Origin: Diploscapter coronatus
Lineage: Eukaryota; Nematoda; Chromadorea; Rhabditida; Rhabditidae
NCBI GenBank assembly: GCA_964036155.1
Contig: OZ038422.1
Coordinates: forward strand, 24,885,201-24,949,200
Length of the DNA stretch: 64,000 bases
Reading direction: 5' to 3'
Notes under the pieces: model-generated
Database searches by the model: none
Seen by the model: only the letters and a program-made list of their open reading frames with translations
What the model was told of the DNA's origin: nothing
Made by a program: the position numbers and the translations under genes
Shown here: piece by piece, positions 33,450-45,500 of the stretch
Numbering within the stretch: the first letter of the stretch is position 1
Layout: each line of letters opens with the position of its first letter

Positions 33450-36400
33450 TCAGATGCTTCGTTTAGTTGCTTTCCCATTCGTACCACCATTCGTGCTACC
33501 ATTTTTGGGTCGTGACGTGGAACGCTTCTTTTTCACCGAGGACTGAATTACTTTGGTCATCAACTTAAAAGAAATCACTTTCGGCGCACTATCCTGTTCA
33601 GTAACAAAGGCAAGCCACGCCTCTTTTAGTCTCAAAATAAATTGTACCGAGAAGTTATCTAGAAGCGTGGAAACTTTCTAATCTTTGTCTGGTTTATTTT
33701 CCTGGAGAGGATACCAACGCATCCGTACCGCAACAATTGTCGTCTTAACCCAAGTAAAATTTGATTTTTTAAATCCATATTGGTCATATTTTCTGAATAT
33801 GCCAGACTTTTGAAGATTAGGACGACAAACTCTGCTTCTACTGTTGCTTTTCCAACATTGAATATGTAGAAGGCAAAATTCGAGAGAAATTCAATTTTAA
33901 CGCAATTCCGCCGTAGCTACTTTCCCCTGAAATCATCAAAATCTGCAAAAGTTCCTCAAGCAAAGGGCCTTCGTTAATGAACATGACTGTGTGATCGGAT
34001 ACTAATGTTCGGTATTACTAACCCTTCCATTTTCAGATCTTAAGGGCTTAGTTGGAGCGGAACTAATCGGACTACCGCCTCTACGACTTTCTCTGGGTTT
34101 CTGAGTTCCCCACAAAGTGATATAGAGGTTCGAGGATTGCAGGTAGCTCACCAGCTAAAAACGATTTTGCCAAAAATAAAGGTCTGTGCAATCTTACCTC
34201 TTTGCTAACGTTCTTGTAGGTGAACAGCTTCTCGTGAGCGTAAGAGGGACTATTCCCAGTCACAGTAGAAGTACTAATCTCCTTACTACCGAAGAAATGG
34301 TATTTGCAACAAGACTAAAATAATAGAGAAGGGTCTTTTATTTTAAAAAAAAATATTAGAAGAACCTTCAAAATTCGCCTAGGTAAACCGACAGCAGCGA
34401 TAATTCTCACTTTGAACGCTAAGCTCTTGCCAACCTAAATTTGAGTATTGGAAAAAATAGCTTGAAATTTAATATTTTGGCGAAGGTCAGCTTCTAAAAG
34501 CTATGCCTAGAATATGCTTTATGATATTTCGCATGATGACACGTTTTTTGTTTAATTTAGTATGACCAACGTTTCATAAAATATCTTACAAGTTGCCTCG
34601 GATCTTCTACGTATTCTCCGCGAATTTCCTTTCCTGACCCCGAACAGGGCGATAAAGTTACGGATAACTGACCTAGTTCGTTCCCTAAATTTTAGTCCCT
34701 TTTCAAAAATCATACAAAATCGAATTTTTACCCGAAAAATCCACTATTGGAAAGGCTTCCTCCGACTCTATCAGATAGGCTAAGCTCTGTAAGAAAACTA
34801 CCGCAGAGCCAATGAATACGGGCGAGTCGGGTGGTTCGTAAAAGGGATCTCTTTCCTAAAAGTTCGATTTTTTTCTCAAAATAGGATTTTTCCGACTTTA
34901 GATAAATTCCAATCCTCTCCATCCAGTTTGAGCTCGTACATTTCCTGCATCCCGTAGTAGCGATTCATAAATCTAGCTTTTTCCCAGAGGAAGTAAGTAT
35001 CTTCTCGAGCGTTGTGGACTTTTATCCAGATCTATAAGGAATTTTTCTCTTTTCAAATTTTTAAGAAGATAAATTACCTCAGTTAACCCATCGGTAAGAC
35101 CCCTCATTTCTGGTGAAACTAACACTATTTCGAATGATACAGGTCTCCTAAAATGTTTAGATTTCTGCAAAATTTCATTTTTTTTCTCATACTGAAGCTC
35201 TTTAGCCATAGCGTTAGCCCTGTAAACCAATGGCATAGTGGAAATGAGTTCTTCTTCAAGGATTAGGTCGGCTAAATTGGGTAATCAAAATAACTATCTC
35301 ATTGTCGACTAATTAGAAATTAGTTACCCTTGCTCTTTTGTCCTCCATTCGTAGATAGAGAAATTCCGGCATGTTCTGCGATCTCCTTCTGGGCCATTTC
35401 ATAGGAAATGTCATTCCGAATTCCCTTTTTATTGGGGTTTTGGAAAACGTACAAATGGTTTCCACCGAAGAGAATTCTGAGAGTTACGGCACTTTTATCG
35501 ATGTTTCATAAATGTATGTTTACCGATCGTTCTGCTGAAGATCAGTTTCCTTGTTGATCGATCTACCGTTGATTAGGATCTCAGCGCCCTGAATTGATTA
35601 TTTTTAGGGAAATTGAGCTTTTAAAACTTACGTTCAGTGGTGTCAAAGTAATCTTGTCGTTTTTCGAATTAACGAAGGCTGCGTGAAGAGGTAGAATTGA
35701 TAGTCCGTTCAATACGATAGTTGGATGGGAAGAATTATTGCCTAAAATAGGTAGGATATCATGAATTTTAGCATGATTACTGAATCAATCAATTTTTGAT
35801 TCATTTTCCCACCGATAATTGGAAACACATTTTCATTCCGTCAAATGAAACTATTGCATTTCTTTATGATGACTTTGTCGAAAATTCGTTTATAGAAAAC
35901 TCGAGAAAATTTCACAAATTTTTACCAACAGTAACCTCTCCCTGCGGAATGAAATGGACGATCAATCCACTCAGCGCTGCATCCTCGTTGAGATTCCACA
36001 AGTACGGCTCGCTCTTTTTCCTCCTCTCGATCTCAGCTCGATCACCGCCCATGTTGTGCTGAGTTTATAACCATAAATCTGGCATAAATGTTGAAGATGA
36101 CCATTGACTTATTCAAGACAAAGAATCATTTTGCCATCTTCCTTACCTTAGAAGCCTCTTCCGCAACTTTTTGCTGCCAGGTCTTTTCCAGGTTTGCCAT
36201 TTCTCGTTGGTTCTCTTCGAGTTGGCGTCGGAGATTTTCGAGTTCTTCCTGAATTGTCACTTGTTTTTAGATCTAATAAATGAATTTAAAGAATATCTGG
36301 TTGTTTCACTTCATCTCCAACTCAGAAAGTTTCATAATAACAAACTCCTACCACATTTCGAGTTCAATTTAGATTTGAGAAAAGTGATGTTGAAATTAAA

Positions 36401-38258
36401 GTGGAGTTAGAAAGTCCCTATTTGCATTAAAAATAATAAAAAAAATCCTACATCAGTCCCACTCTTCCCTCCGCCTTTAATCATCTTCTGAAGTCTCTCA
36501 TTTTCTTCTTTCAATTCGCGAATCATCCTTTCGGTCTGATTCTCGTTGACGACAGCGTTCGTCTTGATGGATTTAGCTCTATCGGCAAATCTGAAATTGA
36601 GAAAATGACATTGAAACTTGAAATTTATGTAAAAAATACCGTAAGGTCGACAAGGTTTCTTCATAATTTATATCTGCTGGAGATATGGCTGCTATCTAAA
36701 CCTCATAAAATCGCATTTCTCTTACGAATTTCAAAATACCATGATAGTTTTACTATTGCCTCCCAAAGCATTCTTCAACAGGCAGGTTAGGACAGAGTCT
36801 CGGAATGGAATCTAACAATAAAGGTGGTTAAAAGTTCTGAAATTAAAGAGATTAAAGACCTGAACCCGCTTGCCGGATTTGTTATTTTGAGATTCATGCA
36901 GGGCTTTGATGACTCTTCCCAAGGTCGATAGGGACTGATTTATGACGATTCCTTCTTTCAGACGGTCACCTTCAGTACCGGCGGCGCTTTGACGCTCACT
37001 AAATTTAATCTTCATCCAAAAAAACCGTATTTTTCCAAGTTATATTTAAAAAGTGAGGTGAAGTATAAAAGATGACTACTAAAGCTATAATTCACTTCAT
37101 AACAAAATTCTGAACTCGTTACCTTCCTGCCAAATCTACGAGATTGATCTCCGATTTTTTCGTGGTTGTTCCAGCTCCATTGGATTTGGGTAGCTTCTGA
37201 TTGAACTGGATCTTCACGATGGTATGGGCTCTAAAAGTCAGATTCACGCATTTAAAAACCGATATTCGTTGTTCATTAACTTCTAGCTACTAGCATATCT
37301 TCTTCTGCTATCATTAGATGATACTAATTATCTGACCTGCTACTGGTAGCATTCATGTTAGTCGCAGCTATCGTTCGGTTTTTCGTGCCTTCGTCGATCC
37401 TCGACTCGATTTCCTTGTACGAGTTCACCGGAACAGTCGTCAGATTTTCGACGTAAAACCCCGTTTTTGGATGTTCCCTGACTTTGAGACCACCCTTTGG
37501 GGGTTCTTTTGTGGTCAATAAGTCTCTTATCTAAAGATTTTCCGATAAAATGAATAAGAACTGAATTTTACAAACCTTTTCACAGTAGATTTCGAACATG
37601 GAGATGAACACTTCGTATTGGGAGTCTTTCTTCTTTCCGTTTCGCTTTTCCTCGATCTTCTTGAACAATTCCTCGCAAACGATTGGGACAATTCCTTTAT
37701 TTCCCTTGAAGCCGACTATCGAATAGGATTTCCCTGATCCTGTTTGTCCGTATGCGAACAGGGAGCAGTTGTATCCCGCCCACGCATTTTCCAGAACGCC
37801 TTTGCCGAGGTCGTCAAACACGCGTTTCTGGAATTTTCTAGAATATCATCTAAATCAATACCTCGGAATTTTATGCTAAATTTCTCAGAGTAAATAAAGT
37901 TGAAAACCGTATTATTCCTTGAGGTAAAAAGTCTTCGGCTAACATTTTTAATTCGGATTATTTTTTTATACCTGATCCGCATAATGTGAATCCGCCGGCG
38001 TTAAATATCCACTTTTCTCAGTCTTATAGCCGTCGTGCGACCAATAGGAATAGTCGAAAGTGAACCACTTTGCGTCATCGGGATTATTCGGATCGCTAAA
38101 AATAGGGTATTTTTGAAATGGTACGTTAATAATTACCGTATGCAGGTCCTTTTATCGTCTGGCATATCAATGACGAGTTTGGCATTTCGGTTTTTCTCTC
38201 GATCATTGAATGGACGGACTCTCACCGCCACAACGATACTATCGCCTCCTTTACCCAT
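33450..38258 (-). CDS. kinesin-3 motor protein, KLP-6/KIF28-like
   Basis: Starts at ATG 38258 ([17 protein letters not shown]). Motor exons: 38258-38137, 38095-37972, 37827-37576, 37530-37337, 37230-37123, 36998-36860, 36811-36740, 36695-36640, 36590-36452, all in phase. Motor marks: [11 protein letters not shown]-loop, NATSSRAHTIV (switch I), [20 protein letters not shown] (switch II), [31 protein letters not shown] short coiled-coil exon (36248-36147) and an FHA region follow ([27 protein letters not shown]), then segments such as [20 protein letters not shown] and [20 protein letters not shown]. The gene ends in a Ser/Lys-rich tail with its stop at 33450. No PH domain was seen, which fits KLP-6 rather than UNC-104. 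KLP-6 works in ciliated neurons of C. elegans; that role here is inferred. Exons left of 35.3 kb were joined less rigorously. Confidence 0.88.
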
Positions 38259-38938
38259 TTTTGGGAATTTCTATGAAAAATTTAGATAGTGTAAAATCAC
38301 TTAAAATCACTAAAAGTCAATATCGATAAGATATTACGTTATAAAATATATGCAAAGTACAGTAAAATCAATATAGAAAAATTCGATGTTTACATAAATA
38401 AAATCAATAAGAATCATGAATTTTTCGAAGCTTTTTCACGAATGTGTAAAAATTTCGAAATTCTGGCCGAATTTCTCAACCTACTTTATTAGACAAAGCC
38501 GGAAAATTTGGGAATGAATCGATGCAGGAACATACGAGTTGCTAGGTGCCTCCCAAAAGCGATATTCAAGCTAATTTTCGGGGAAATTTTTCTCTTATGC
38601 TTTAGTATAGAATATTGGAAACCGGCTGGGATATTTCATTTTTCTTGGATACCAGATTAAGGACTTTAAAAATCCCTTTGTGTCTGCCTACAAAGATGCA
38701 CATAAATTTACGACAACAGGAAAGGAGACTTTGTAAAGTGTAGGGAAGCTTTAAGAAAATTTAAAAAAAGTTCAGGAACTTTGGAAAAACTTCAAGAAAA
38801 CTTTAAATAAATTTCAATTGAGCTTCAATAAACTTGAAAGTTTTGATCTTCATGATATTTTATTTGCCAAAACATATTTATGAAGATTTTCCTGATCGCC
38901 GATGTTCCTTTCGAAAGTTGGTTTTCTTCGCGCGTTGC
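38259..38938. other. 5' flank of the kinesin gene
   Basis: This gap lies between the kinesin start codon and the 3' end of the small membrane-protein gene copy A. 38700-38850 is A-rich with repeated TTTAAGAAAA/TTCAAGAAAA words. The left boundary of the direct duplication falls at about 38848, where TTGATCTTCATGATATTTT begins. No gene was seen. Confidence 0.5.
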
Positions 38939-39868
38939 TCATTTGGTGCCCTAAAATTACAATAAAAATTCTTATGAAATCATTTTATTTTTCGATGTTG
39001 TCATAATATTGTGACGTTACTTTAATTCAGATGACGTCACAAATTAATTATCTGAATGTTTTCTCGTACCTGAACGAGTTTGACGTACTCCGGCTTGTTG
39101 GCGGCGAAGTCGACGAGCAGTTTGCGCGTCGTCGGACCGAGTCCCACACGAATCGCCGTACGGGCCAGCCAGTACGAACTTCAAACGATATTTGCCATAA
39201 TCAAATAATTTTAGAGCAACCTTCTACCCTACCAAGCAAATTTGTAGTCAGGATGGTATAATGACACGGGACATAGACGAAATAAGTTGGAATGCGATAT
39301 CTTTTCTCATACTATTTTATTATTTTATTGCTCTTGTAGCACGATGCCGTGCAGTTTCAGGATAAGAACTCATTTTACTACAAACTTGTTAAATAATGAT
39401 GAAAACTTGCACACCTCTGTGATATTTTGTTGCAGTTCTGTTTGACGAGGACGAGATGCCAGATGGTGATGCCGATCAGCACCACGGAGGCCACGTTCAA
39501 CGCCAAAGGCACTGACACCGCCAGCAGCAGCCACGGCGAATGGCTGTTCAGAAGCTGGAGGGATGAAACGATTAGAATATACATTTTATAATAGAAGATC
39601 CGGATTTTCTATTTGAAAACATAACATGTCCAAGATTTTAAGGACAGAAGAAATAAGTGCTTCATCATTATTGTAGGGCATGGACTGAAACATGATCAAA
39701 GAAACCTTTAAAGTTATGCAAATTTTGATCATACTCATATACTCTATCATGCACATTTCTATGGATTAGGCTAGATCATCTCGTTTCCTTGGTCTCGAAA
39801 AAACTTTTAGGCAGAACATCTTCAAGTTGTACTTGACTCACTTCAGCGCAATCCTTTTCGAGATCCAT
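38939..39868 (-). CDS. small single-pass membrane protein, copy A
   Basis: Exons 39868-39842, 39554-39415, 39178-39070, 38950-38939; in phase, 95 aa. The start MDLEKDCAE is short and acidic. One strong hydrophobic stretch (WLLLAVSVPLALNVASVVLI) is followed by a basic, amphipathic half (SSYWLARTAIRVGLGPTTRK...LVQGTK). I do not recognise the family. Compared with copy B, exon 3 differs at five positions, all synonymous, so both copies look constrained. In copy B the gene sits directly behind OSGEP; here it sits behind an orphaned OSGEP exon. Confidence 0.65.
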
Positions 39869-40022
39869 TTTGCCGATCTTCGCCAAGTCGAAATGATAAA
39901 TGAGTCATTCTTACGACTGTTTGAATGTATTCAAATTTATTTCTCAAAAATAACAATTTCAACTTGATAACACGAGAAAATCAACAGTCACTAATATTTT
40001 TCTTGAGAAAAGGAAAATAAAA

Positions 40023-40108
40023 TCAGTCTCTCCAAAGCACGTTGACTTGGTCGGTTCTGTAGCGCTGAGTTACGGTAGTCTTCTCCATTTTACCGTAGAG
40101 CTTTTGGT
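40023..40108 (-). pseudogene. orphaned last exon of OSGEP
   Basis: These 86 bases encode [19 protein letters not shown] followed by the WRD end and stop, and match 61229-61314 base for base. The acceptor is retained but no other OSGEP exon lies upstream in this copy. It was carried along when the downstream membrane-protein gene was duplicated. It is not expected to give an OSGEP protein but might be spliced as a 5' UTR exon of copy A. Confidence 0.85.
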
Positions 40109-40245
40109 CTAGAAGTTTAAAAATCACAATTTTTCAGCTTTTTTAAGTCAAAAAAGAAGAGCTTCTTTTTTTTTTATAAATTTTTCTCCTTTAGAAGGTA
40201 TTACTTTCTAAAACTAATAAAAAAGTCGAAATTTTTGAAAATTTT

Positions 40246-41138
40246 TAAAAAGTATTTTATACTTATACCCGGTAAATCACAAATGATAATTATCCCATGA
40301 TATCAGGCTACAAATTAATATAAAAATTTGGTGTAGGACTTGTGCTTTACGGGCGTACTGATCATTAATGTCAGAACTTTCAAATTTTTGTCGACTTTTA
40401 CTTTGGAAAAAATTATTTATTATTTTATTTTTTAATTTTTTTGCATATTCGTGCTCATCTCGTCGAGCTCTCGATTGATATAGGTTTTGATCATTTTTTA
40501 TATGTTCTGAAGATTTTTGATTTTTTTCAACGTGATTTACTACAGCGTAAAACACATGCAACCGAGTTCGGAGATCTCGATTTTCGGATTCTCCACACTC
40601 GATTATATATGTAGATGAAATATCAGCTCAAAGAATTTCCCTGTGCCAAGTCATTCTACAAGCCCCCAAATATTGATCATATGCACACCTTATCAGCTAT
40701 AAAACCTTACAAATATTAACCAGAGTGTGCAATGTCTAATCAATATGATACGTTTGATAAGCATATAAGACAGAGTCCTGTAAGACTCAACTCACTCTGG
40801 GAAGGGGTGTAACTAGAAACAATAAGTCGTTTTTTGCTAGTTTCTGACTATATTCGACCTGAAACCTACGATTCCGGGTTTATTTTTGATATTTTCCGAA
40901 AATATTACCGGATTCGCAGAATATTTGTACCATTCGACTCATCTCACTGAACTGAACAATTTGATATAGGTTTCGGAGTATCAGAATGACTTTTGAAATT
41001 TGACCCCACTGGACCTGAACTTTAAAACTTCGGGAAAAAACCCGGAACCATGATTTTCAGGTGTAATATAGTTAGTTAACATCAAAAACTATGGAAAAAC
41101 GACTTTTGCCACTGATCGTCCCTTGGTTGATTCTCTCA
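40246..41138. other. unique/repetitive DNA between the duplication and the inverted arm
   Basis: About 40840-41060 resembles, in reverse, sequence at about 50950-51120 (both have GGTCAAATTTCAAAAGTCATT and a TTGTTCAGTT...GATGAGTCGA block). It is therefore a dispersed repeat, probably a transposon fragment. A minus-strand open frame at 40277-40561 has no splice or family support. Confidence 0.5.
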
Positions 41139-41272
41139 CAGATTCTACCTTACAAATTTATAATCATAGGCCATATCGTGACTATCCGCCTGTATTCTGC
41201 AAAGCGATCGAAGAATACGATCCGGTTCTAAATGGATGGAAAGTCGTAGGCGAAATTCCAAATAAGTTCTAA
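41139..41272 (+). CDS. orphan terminal exon, kelch-like ending
   Basis: A CTCTCACAG acceptor is followed by a frame encoding STLQIYNHRPYRDYPP, FCKAIEEYDPVLNGWKVV and GEIPNKF, then TAA. YDPVLNGWKVVGEIP resembles the core of a kelch repeat (a YDP turn then W). No upstream partner exon was found; the flanks are repeat sequence on the left and the inverted arm on the right. It may be the tail of a gene cut by the rearrangement. Confidence 0.35.
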
Positions 41273-41947
41273 TAATGAAAACTGAATGTTATTAATCTCA
41301 AAAATTTGCTATCAACAATTATCTTCACCTTTATTCGACTATTTCTCCGATTCCAAAATCGATTTATAAATAAATAGTGAATGAAACTGATAATGTGTAA
41401 AGAACTGCAGTAAAATTATCGAATAATTGACTCATTCGATATTCAATGAAAAAATCTTTGTTTATTATTATTTCAAGTATTCCAATTACAATTTGTTCCT
41501 TTCTCAATGTTCTTCAACATTTCCTTATCAGTGACTAGTCAGTGTATAAAATCTCTTTCTCCAATGAATGTTGCTTTTTTAAAAGTTGAACATGCATGAA
41601 ATTATTATGATTTTTAATAAAATAGAATACCCAGATGGTATAAGAGTATTCATGAAATTTATTTCGCATGCAGTCGGTCTGAAATTTTGGGGATAGATAA
41701 CTCGAGAGCGTAGAATATGGAAAAATAAAATATCAAGTATTGATTATCCGAAATCTGGGACACCCTAATGAATTGTAGTGGTTTATACTTCTGACGCACA
41801 GTGTATTCATTCAAATAGTTTGTTTGAAAGTTGTAAAGTAGCTAATAATATTCTTCGATTTTGAACTTCCTCTTATGATAGTGATTATAGCTCATTTCTT
41901 TAAGAAATAATTCACCATCCTCTCAAATTACTTCACGTTATTTTCAG

Positions 41948-41971
41948 AATATCATGTCAGGCGCCGATACG
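41948..41971 (+). other. probable 5' UTR exon of gene X
   Basis: A TTTTCAG acceptor, 24 bases (AATATCATGTCAGGCGCCGA...) and a GTAAGC donor are conserved in the partner arm at 59339-59314. There the ATG is lost and the length differs by two bases, so the exon is probably non-coding. It would splice to the acceptor at 42540, 16 bases before the start codon. Confidence 0.5.
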
Positions 41972-42556
41972 GTAAGCATTTTTGTGACTCCCCTAGCCTT
42001 TTGCTCTTATCATTCATTTTGATCGATTTCATCATTTTTGAAATAATCTCTTGTTATCGATTGGTTATTCGCTATTATGAAACGATTTTTTTTTCAAATT
42101 TCAATCATATTCTAATTTGACGGGCGTTTTAGGTATTTCTCTGTGGTCTCTATCTCTATTGCATTTTCTGTCAAGAATTCGATTAGGTGCGAAAATAATT
42201 CTAATTTCGTAGATGGATGCCTATTTTTTTCAGTATTTGATTCAAAACATGACAAGTACATAATAAGCGTTTATAAGTGAATACAAAAAATGAACTTTCA
42301 ATCGCTGAAAAGTCGTAAAAATCTAATCAATCTACTCAAAGGCAGACGACTTTTACATAGTTAGAAAGCGCTCTGAAATATCAACAAAATACTATACTAG
42401 TTTCATCATGAAAAGAGGACTTTAGGTTAAAAGTCTACCTTGTGATGTGCATTAGATTATTTCCTTTTCTATGACTACACAATCATCATTCGGCTTACAT
42501 TTTTATATACCTAAAATTACATAATTTTTGCTCGTTTCAGTATTTTGTAAGGCGAA

Positions 42557-45500
42557 ATGATAACTCGTCAGGCACTTGGTCGAATTGCTCAACTTGGTGA
42601 CTTGTACGATGTCCATACTGATTGTTTCTGCGGTCGAGTGCTGTTCAGCGGTGATCTGCCTGAGAATACGATCAGATTGACCAACACGCCAAAGACAGCG
42701 TGTGAATACGTCATTAAAGATTCGATCAACGAAAAATTCAAAAAACTCGATGTGGAAGCCGAACTGAAAGTATAACTTTTATTTGAAATTTCGCATCAAC
42801 CCTATCATTTTAGGCGAGCATACTAAGTGGGACGATCGAAGTCAATGGACATGGAAAATATCTCTCAACCAATGATTCTACAGCTAGAGAAACGAGCGCA
42901 ACACTAGTCTGCAAAATGACTACAAAGGTATTTTATGATTTCACTACGTAGATTCATAACACATTTCTAACAAATTTTAGCAGCTTTTCTCTGTCAATTA
43001 CGCAGGATATGATAAAAAATAATCAATAGTCAAAGAAATAACTGAAATTGATTGATAACTGCAAATCGACTCTTATCACAACACTTCAGCATGAAGCGAT
43101 CAAGATCGACAATAAGGAAGCCGTTTCGTTACTCTCTTCGGATGTTGTCCGCAGCACGCCGAATGCAACTCATGTCGTTGTAGAGATACAATGGGGAGCT
43201 GTCGCCATTGCTACGTTGAAATGTAAAAATGAAGAGAACGAAAAGAAAACCGATATTGAAGCGGCACTCAAGGTAAAATATTTCAGCGAATTATACATGA
43301 ATGTATAGGACATCTATTCAATTTCAGGCGGAACTCGCTTGTTTAGAAATCGCCGCTAAAGGGCAAACATCGGCCAGTAACTCTTCGACGAGCAAATTGC
43401 ATGGTTTTCAATTCGAATTTCACGCTGATGTCCTGCCAGACGGTGGTCATTTGCCACAGGATTTTGATCAGGCATGTGAGTTCATGAGGAGATTACCAGC
43501 CCATGTCGCTAATGCCAATAATGGAAAGGGAGTCCCTATTCAATATACTCTAATGCCACTATCTGCAATCAGAACTCATCTCGACAATATTGAATCACCA
43601 GATCGTATAGTAAATTCGATCGACGAACATGCGATCAACGAAACAGTTCGAATTTTTGACGAAATGAACGAAAGCATGCGTAAACTGAACGACGTTTACG
43701 AGGATTTTAAAAAATACTCCGACTGCATCATGGATGATGTCATGGATTCTGTTTTGAATCAAAAACGAATCGTGGAAAGAGCTCAAGCTGATATCAAAAC
43801 GAAATTGAAGACGATAATTGTTGCCATTCGAAATGGAACGTTATTCTCGGAAGAGATTTACAATATTATTAAAGACTACGAAAATTCTCCTGCATCCCGA
43901 TCTAAAGTTAATGACTTCATAAATTCTTTGAGATCATCTCGCGATAAGATTGACTTTGCTGCATGGATACAAAAACAAGGAGCGCATTATCTAGGAAGAG
44001 AAATGTCGTTGGATACTTTACGGATGAGAAACAAGATAAAAGAATGCTATGTATTCTTCTGCTCTTGGAAGGATTCTAACGTATTGGCGAAGAATAAGAA
44101 ATTATTCACTGATCTAGTTGAAGAGAGTAACAAGAGGAAAATGAATAAAATGAGTAACATACCATGCATATTGGTGGATGTTGATCTTCAACCGGAAATA
44201 GTCGGAATTGAAGGTGTACCTGTTGGCAACAGAATTTGTCATTACGCCAATCACTCGTACATTAATACCGATTATTTGGAAGAAGTCAAAAAAATACAAG
44301 AGATGTGTCGATTCAAATGTACCACAAAACAAACCCCTTTTACAATGAGGCCGAAAAATCGGATTAAAGCAGTTCTTATTTGTCCGTTATCGATTCAAGA
44401 TCGTTATTGTGAACGAAAGGAACACGAATGGTTTTGTATTAATTGTGACGGAATATTACAATATGATTTTGATGGCAACTTTTTATGCGGCTGTGGCTCT
44501 GCTCCTATAAACACATTCGAATTCAAATGTTCAGATCCGAAGCATAGATCTGAATTTGTCAGCTTTGATAAACAATACCTGAAAGACTGCGTCAGTAAAT
44601 TTCGTTCTTATAATAAGGAACTCAATACTCTGAATATTCTAATACTCGGAGAGACTGGAGTCGGCAAAAGCACTTGGATCAACGGATTCGCAAACTACCT
44701 CACATTTCGAACGTTGAAAGAGGCGGAAAAAGGTAAGCAGGTCTATCTCGTGCCATCGCAGTTCACCATAACCAATTCGAGTTACCGGATGAAAACCATA
44801 CGAGTTGGCGAAGCGAAAAATGAGTCTTTCCAAGTGAATTATTTTTTGACGATAAAATATGGGAAAATACTTTAGGTTGGTGAATCTTCTACCCAAGAGC
44901 CAAGGTCCTACATTTTCAATGACGGCAAGAGAAATATTTGTCTCATCGATACGCCTGGAATTGGAGATTGCCGAGGAGTAGATCAGGATGCTCTAAACTT
45001 CTCTTTGATCCTCCAATATATCTCTCAAATTCCTGAAATTCATGGAATCTGTATTCTGATGAAACCGAATAATTCAAAAATGAACATTGTCTTCAAGTAC
45101 TGTATCAACGAACTCCTGACTCATCTCCACGTCTCTGCCGCCAACAACATAGCATTCTGTTTCACCAATGCTAGATCGACGTTCTACAGGTAGCCAAAAA
45201 CGTAATAAAAGGAGATAATAAGAAGTGACGAATTCAAAATTATATGTGAAAGTAGAAAATCCAACTTATCACATTTATTATTGCTTGTTAGAAAGGCTAA
45301 TGGGTGCTATGTGTAGTGTAATTCAATATTGCATTAATAGATTATAAACGAATCGATTTCCAGACCTGGTGATACACTACCTGTCTTGAAGAAATTCCTC
45401 AAAGATCTCGAAGCTAATCGGGTGTGTATTTTCATAATAGTGCATAACAGCTCATCATATGCAATTACTGATTCATTAAATTTTAGGGTATAGAAATAAT

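Larger units (their letters stand above)
38848..40245. repeat. segmental duplication, copy A
   Basis: This block matches 59997-61440 in the same orientation, offset about 21.2 kb. It contains a complete copy of the small membrane-protein gene and the last exon of OSGEP. The middle (about 39262-40118) appears identical to copy B at every base I compared, including introns. The outer parts differ by substitutions and indels, for instance a roughly 35-base insertion present only in copy B near 60185. Beyond 40245 the similarity stops. Confidence 0.85.

Noticed and set aside
40277..40561. 94-codon minus-strand frame near the duplication boundary
   Set aside because: The composition is AT-driven (Lys/Asn-rich), with no homology impression and no splice context.
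42960..43089. An extra exon between exons 2 and 3 of gene X (CAGCTTTTCTCTGTCAATTA)
   Set aside because: It runs into a stop, has no suitable donor, and the partner gene X' splices exon 2 directly to exon 3 with matching lengths.
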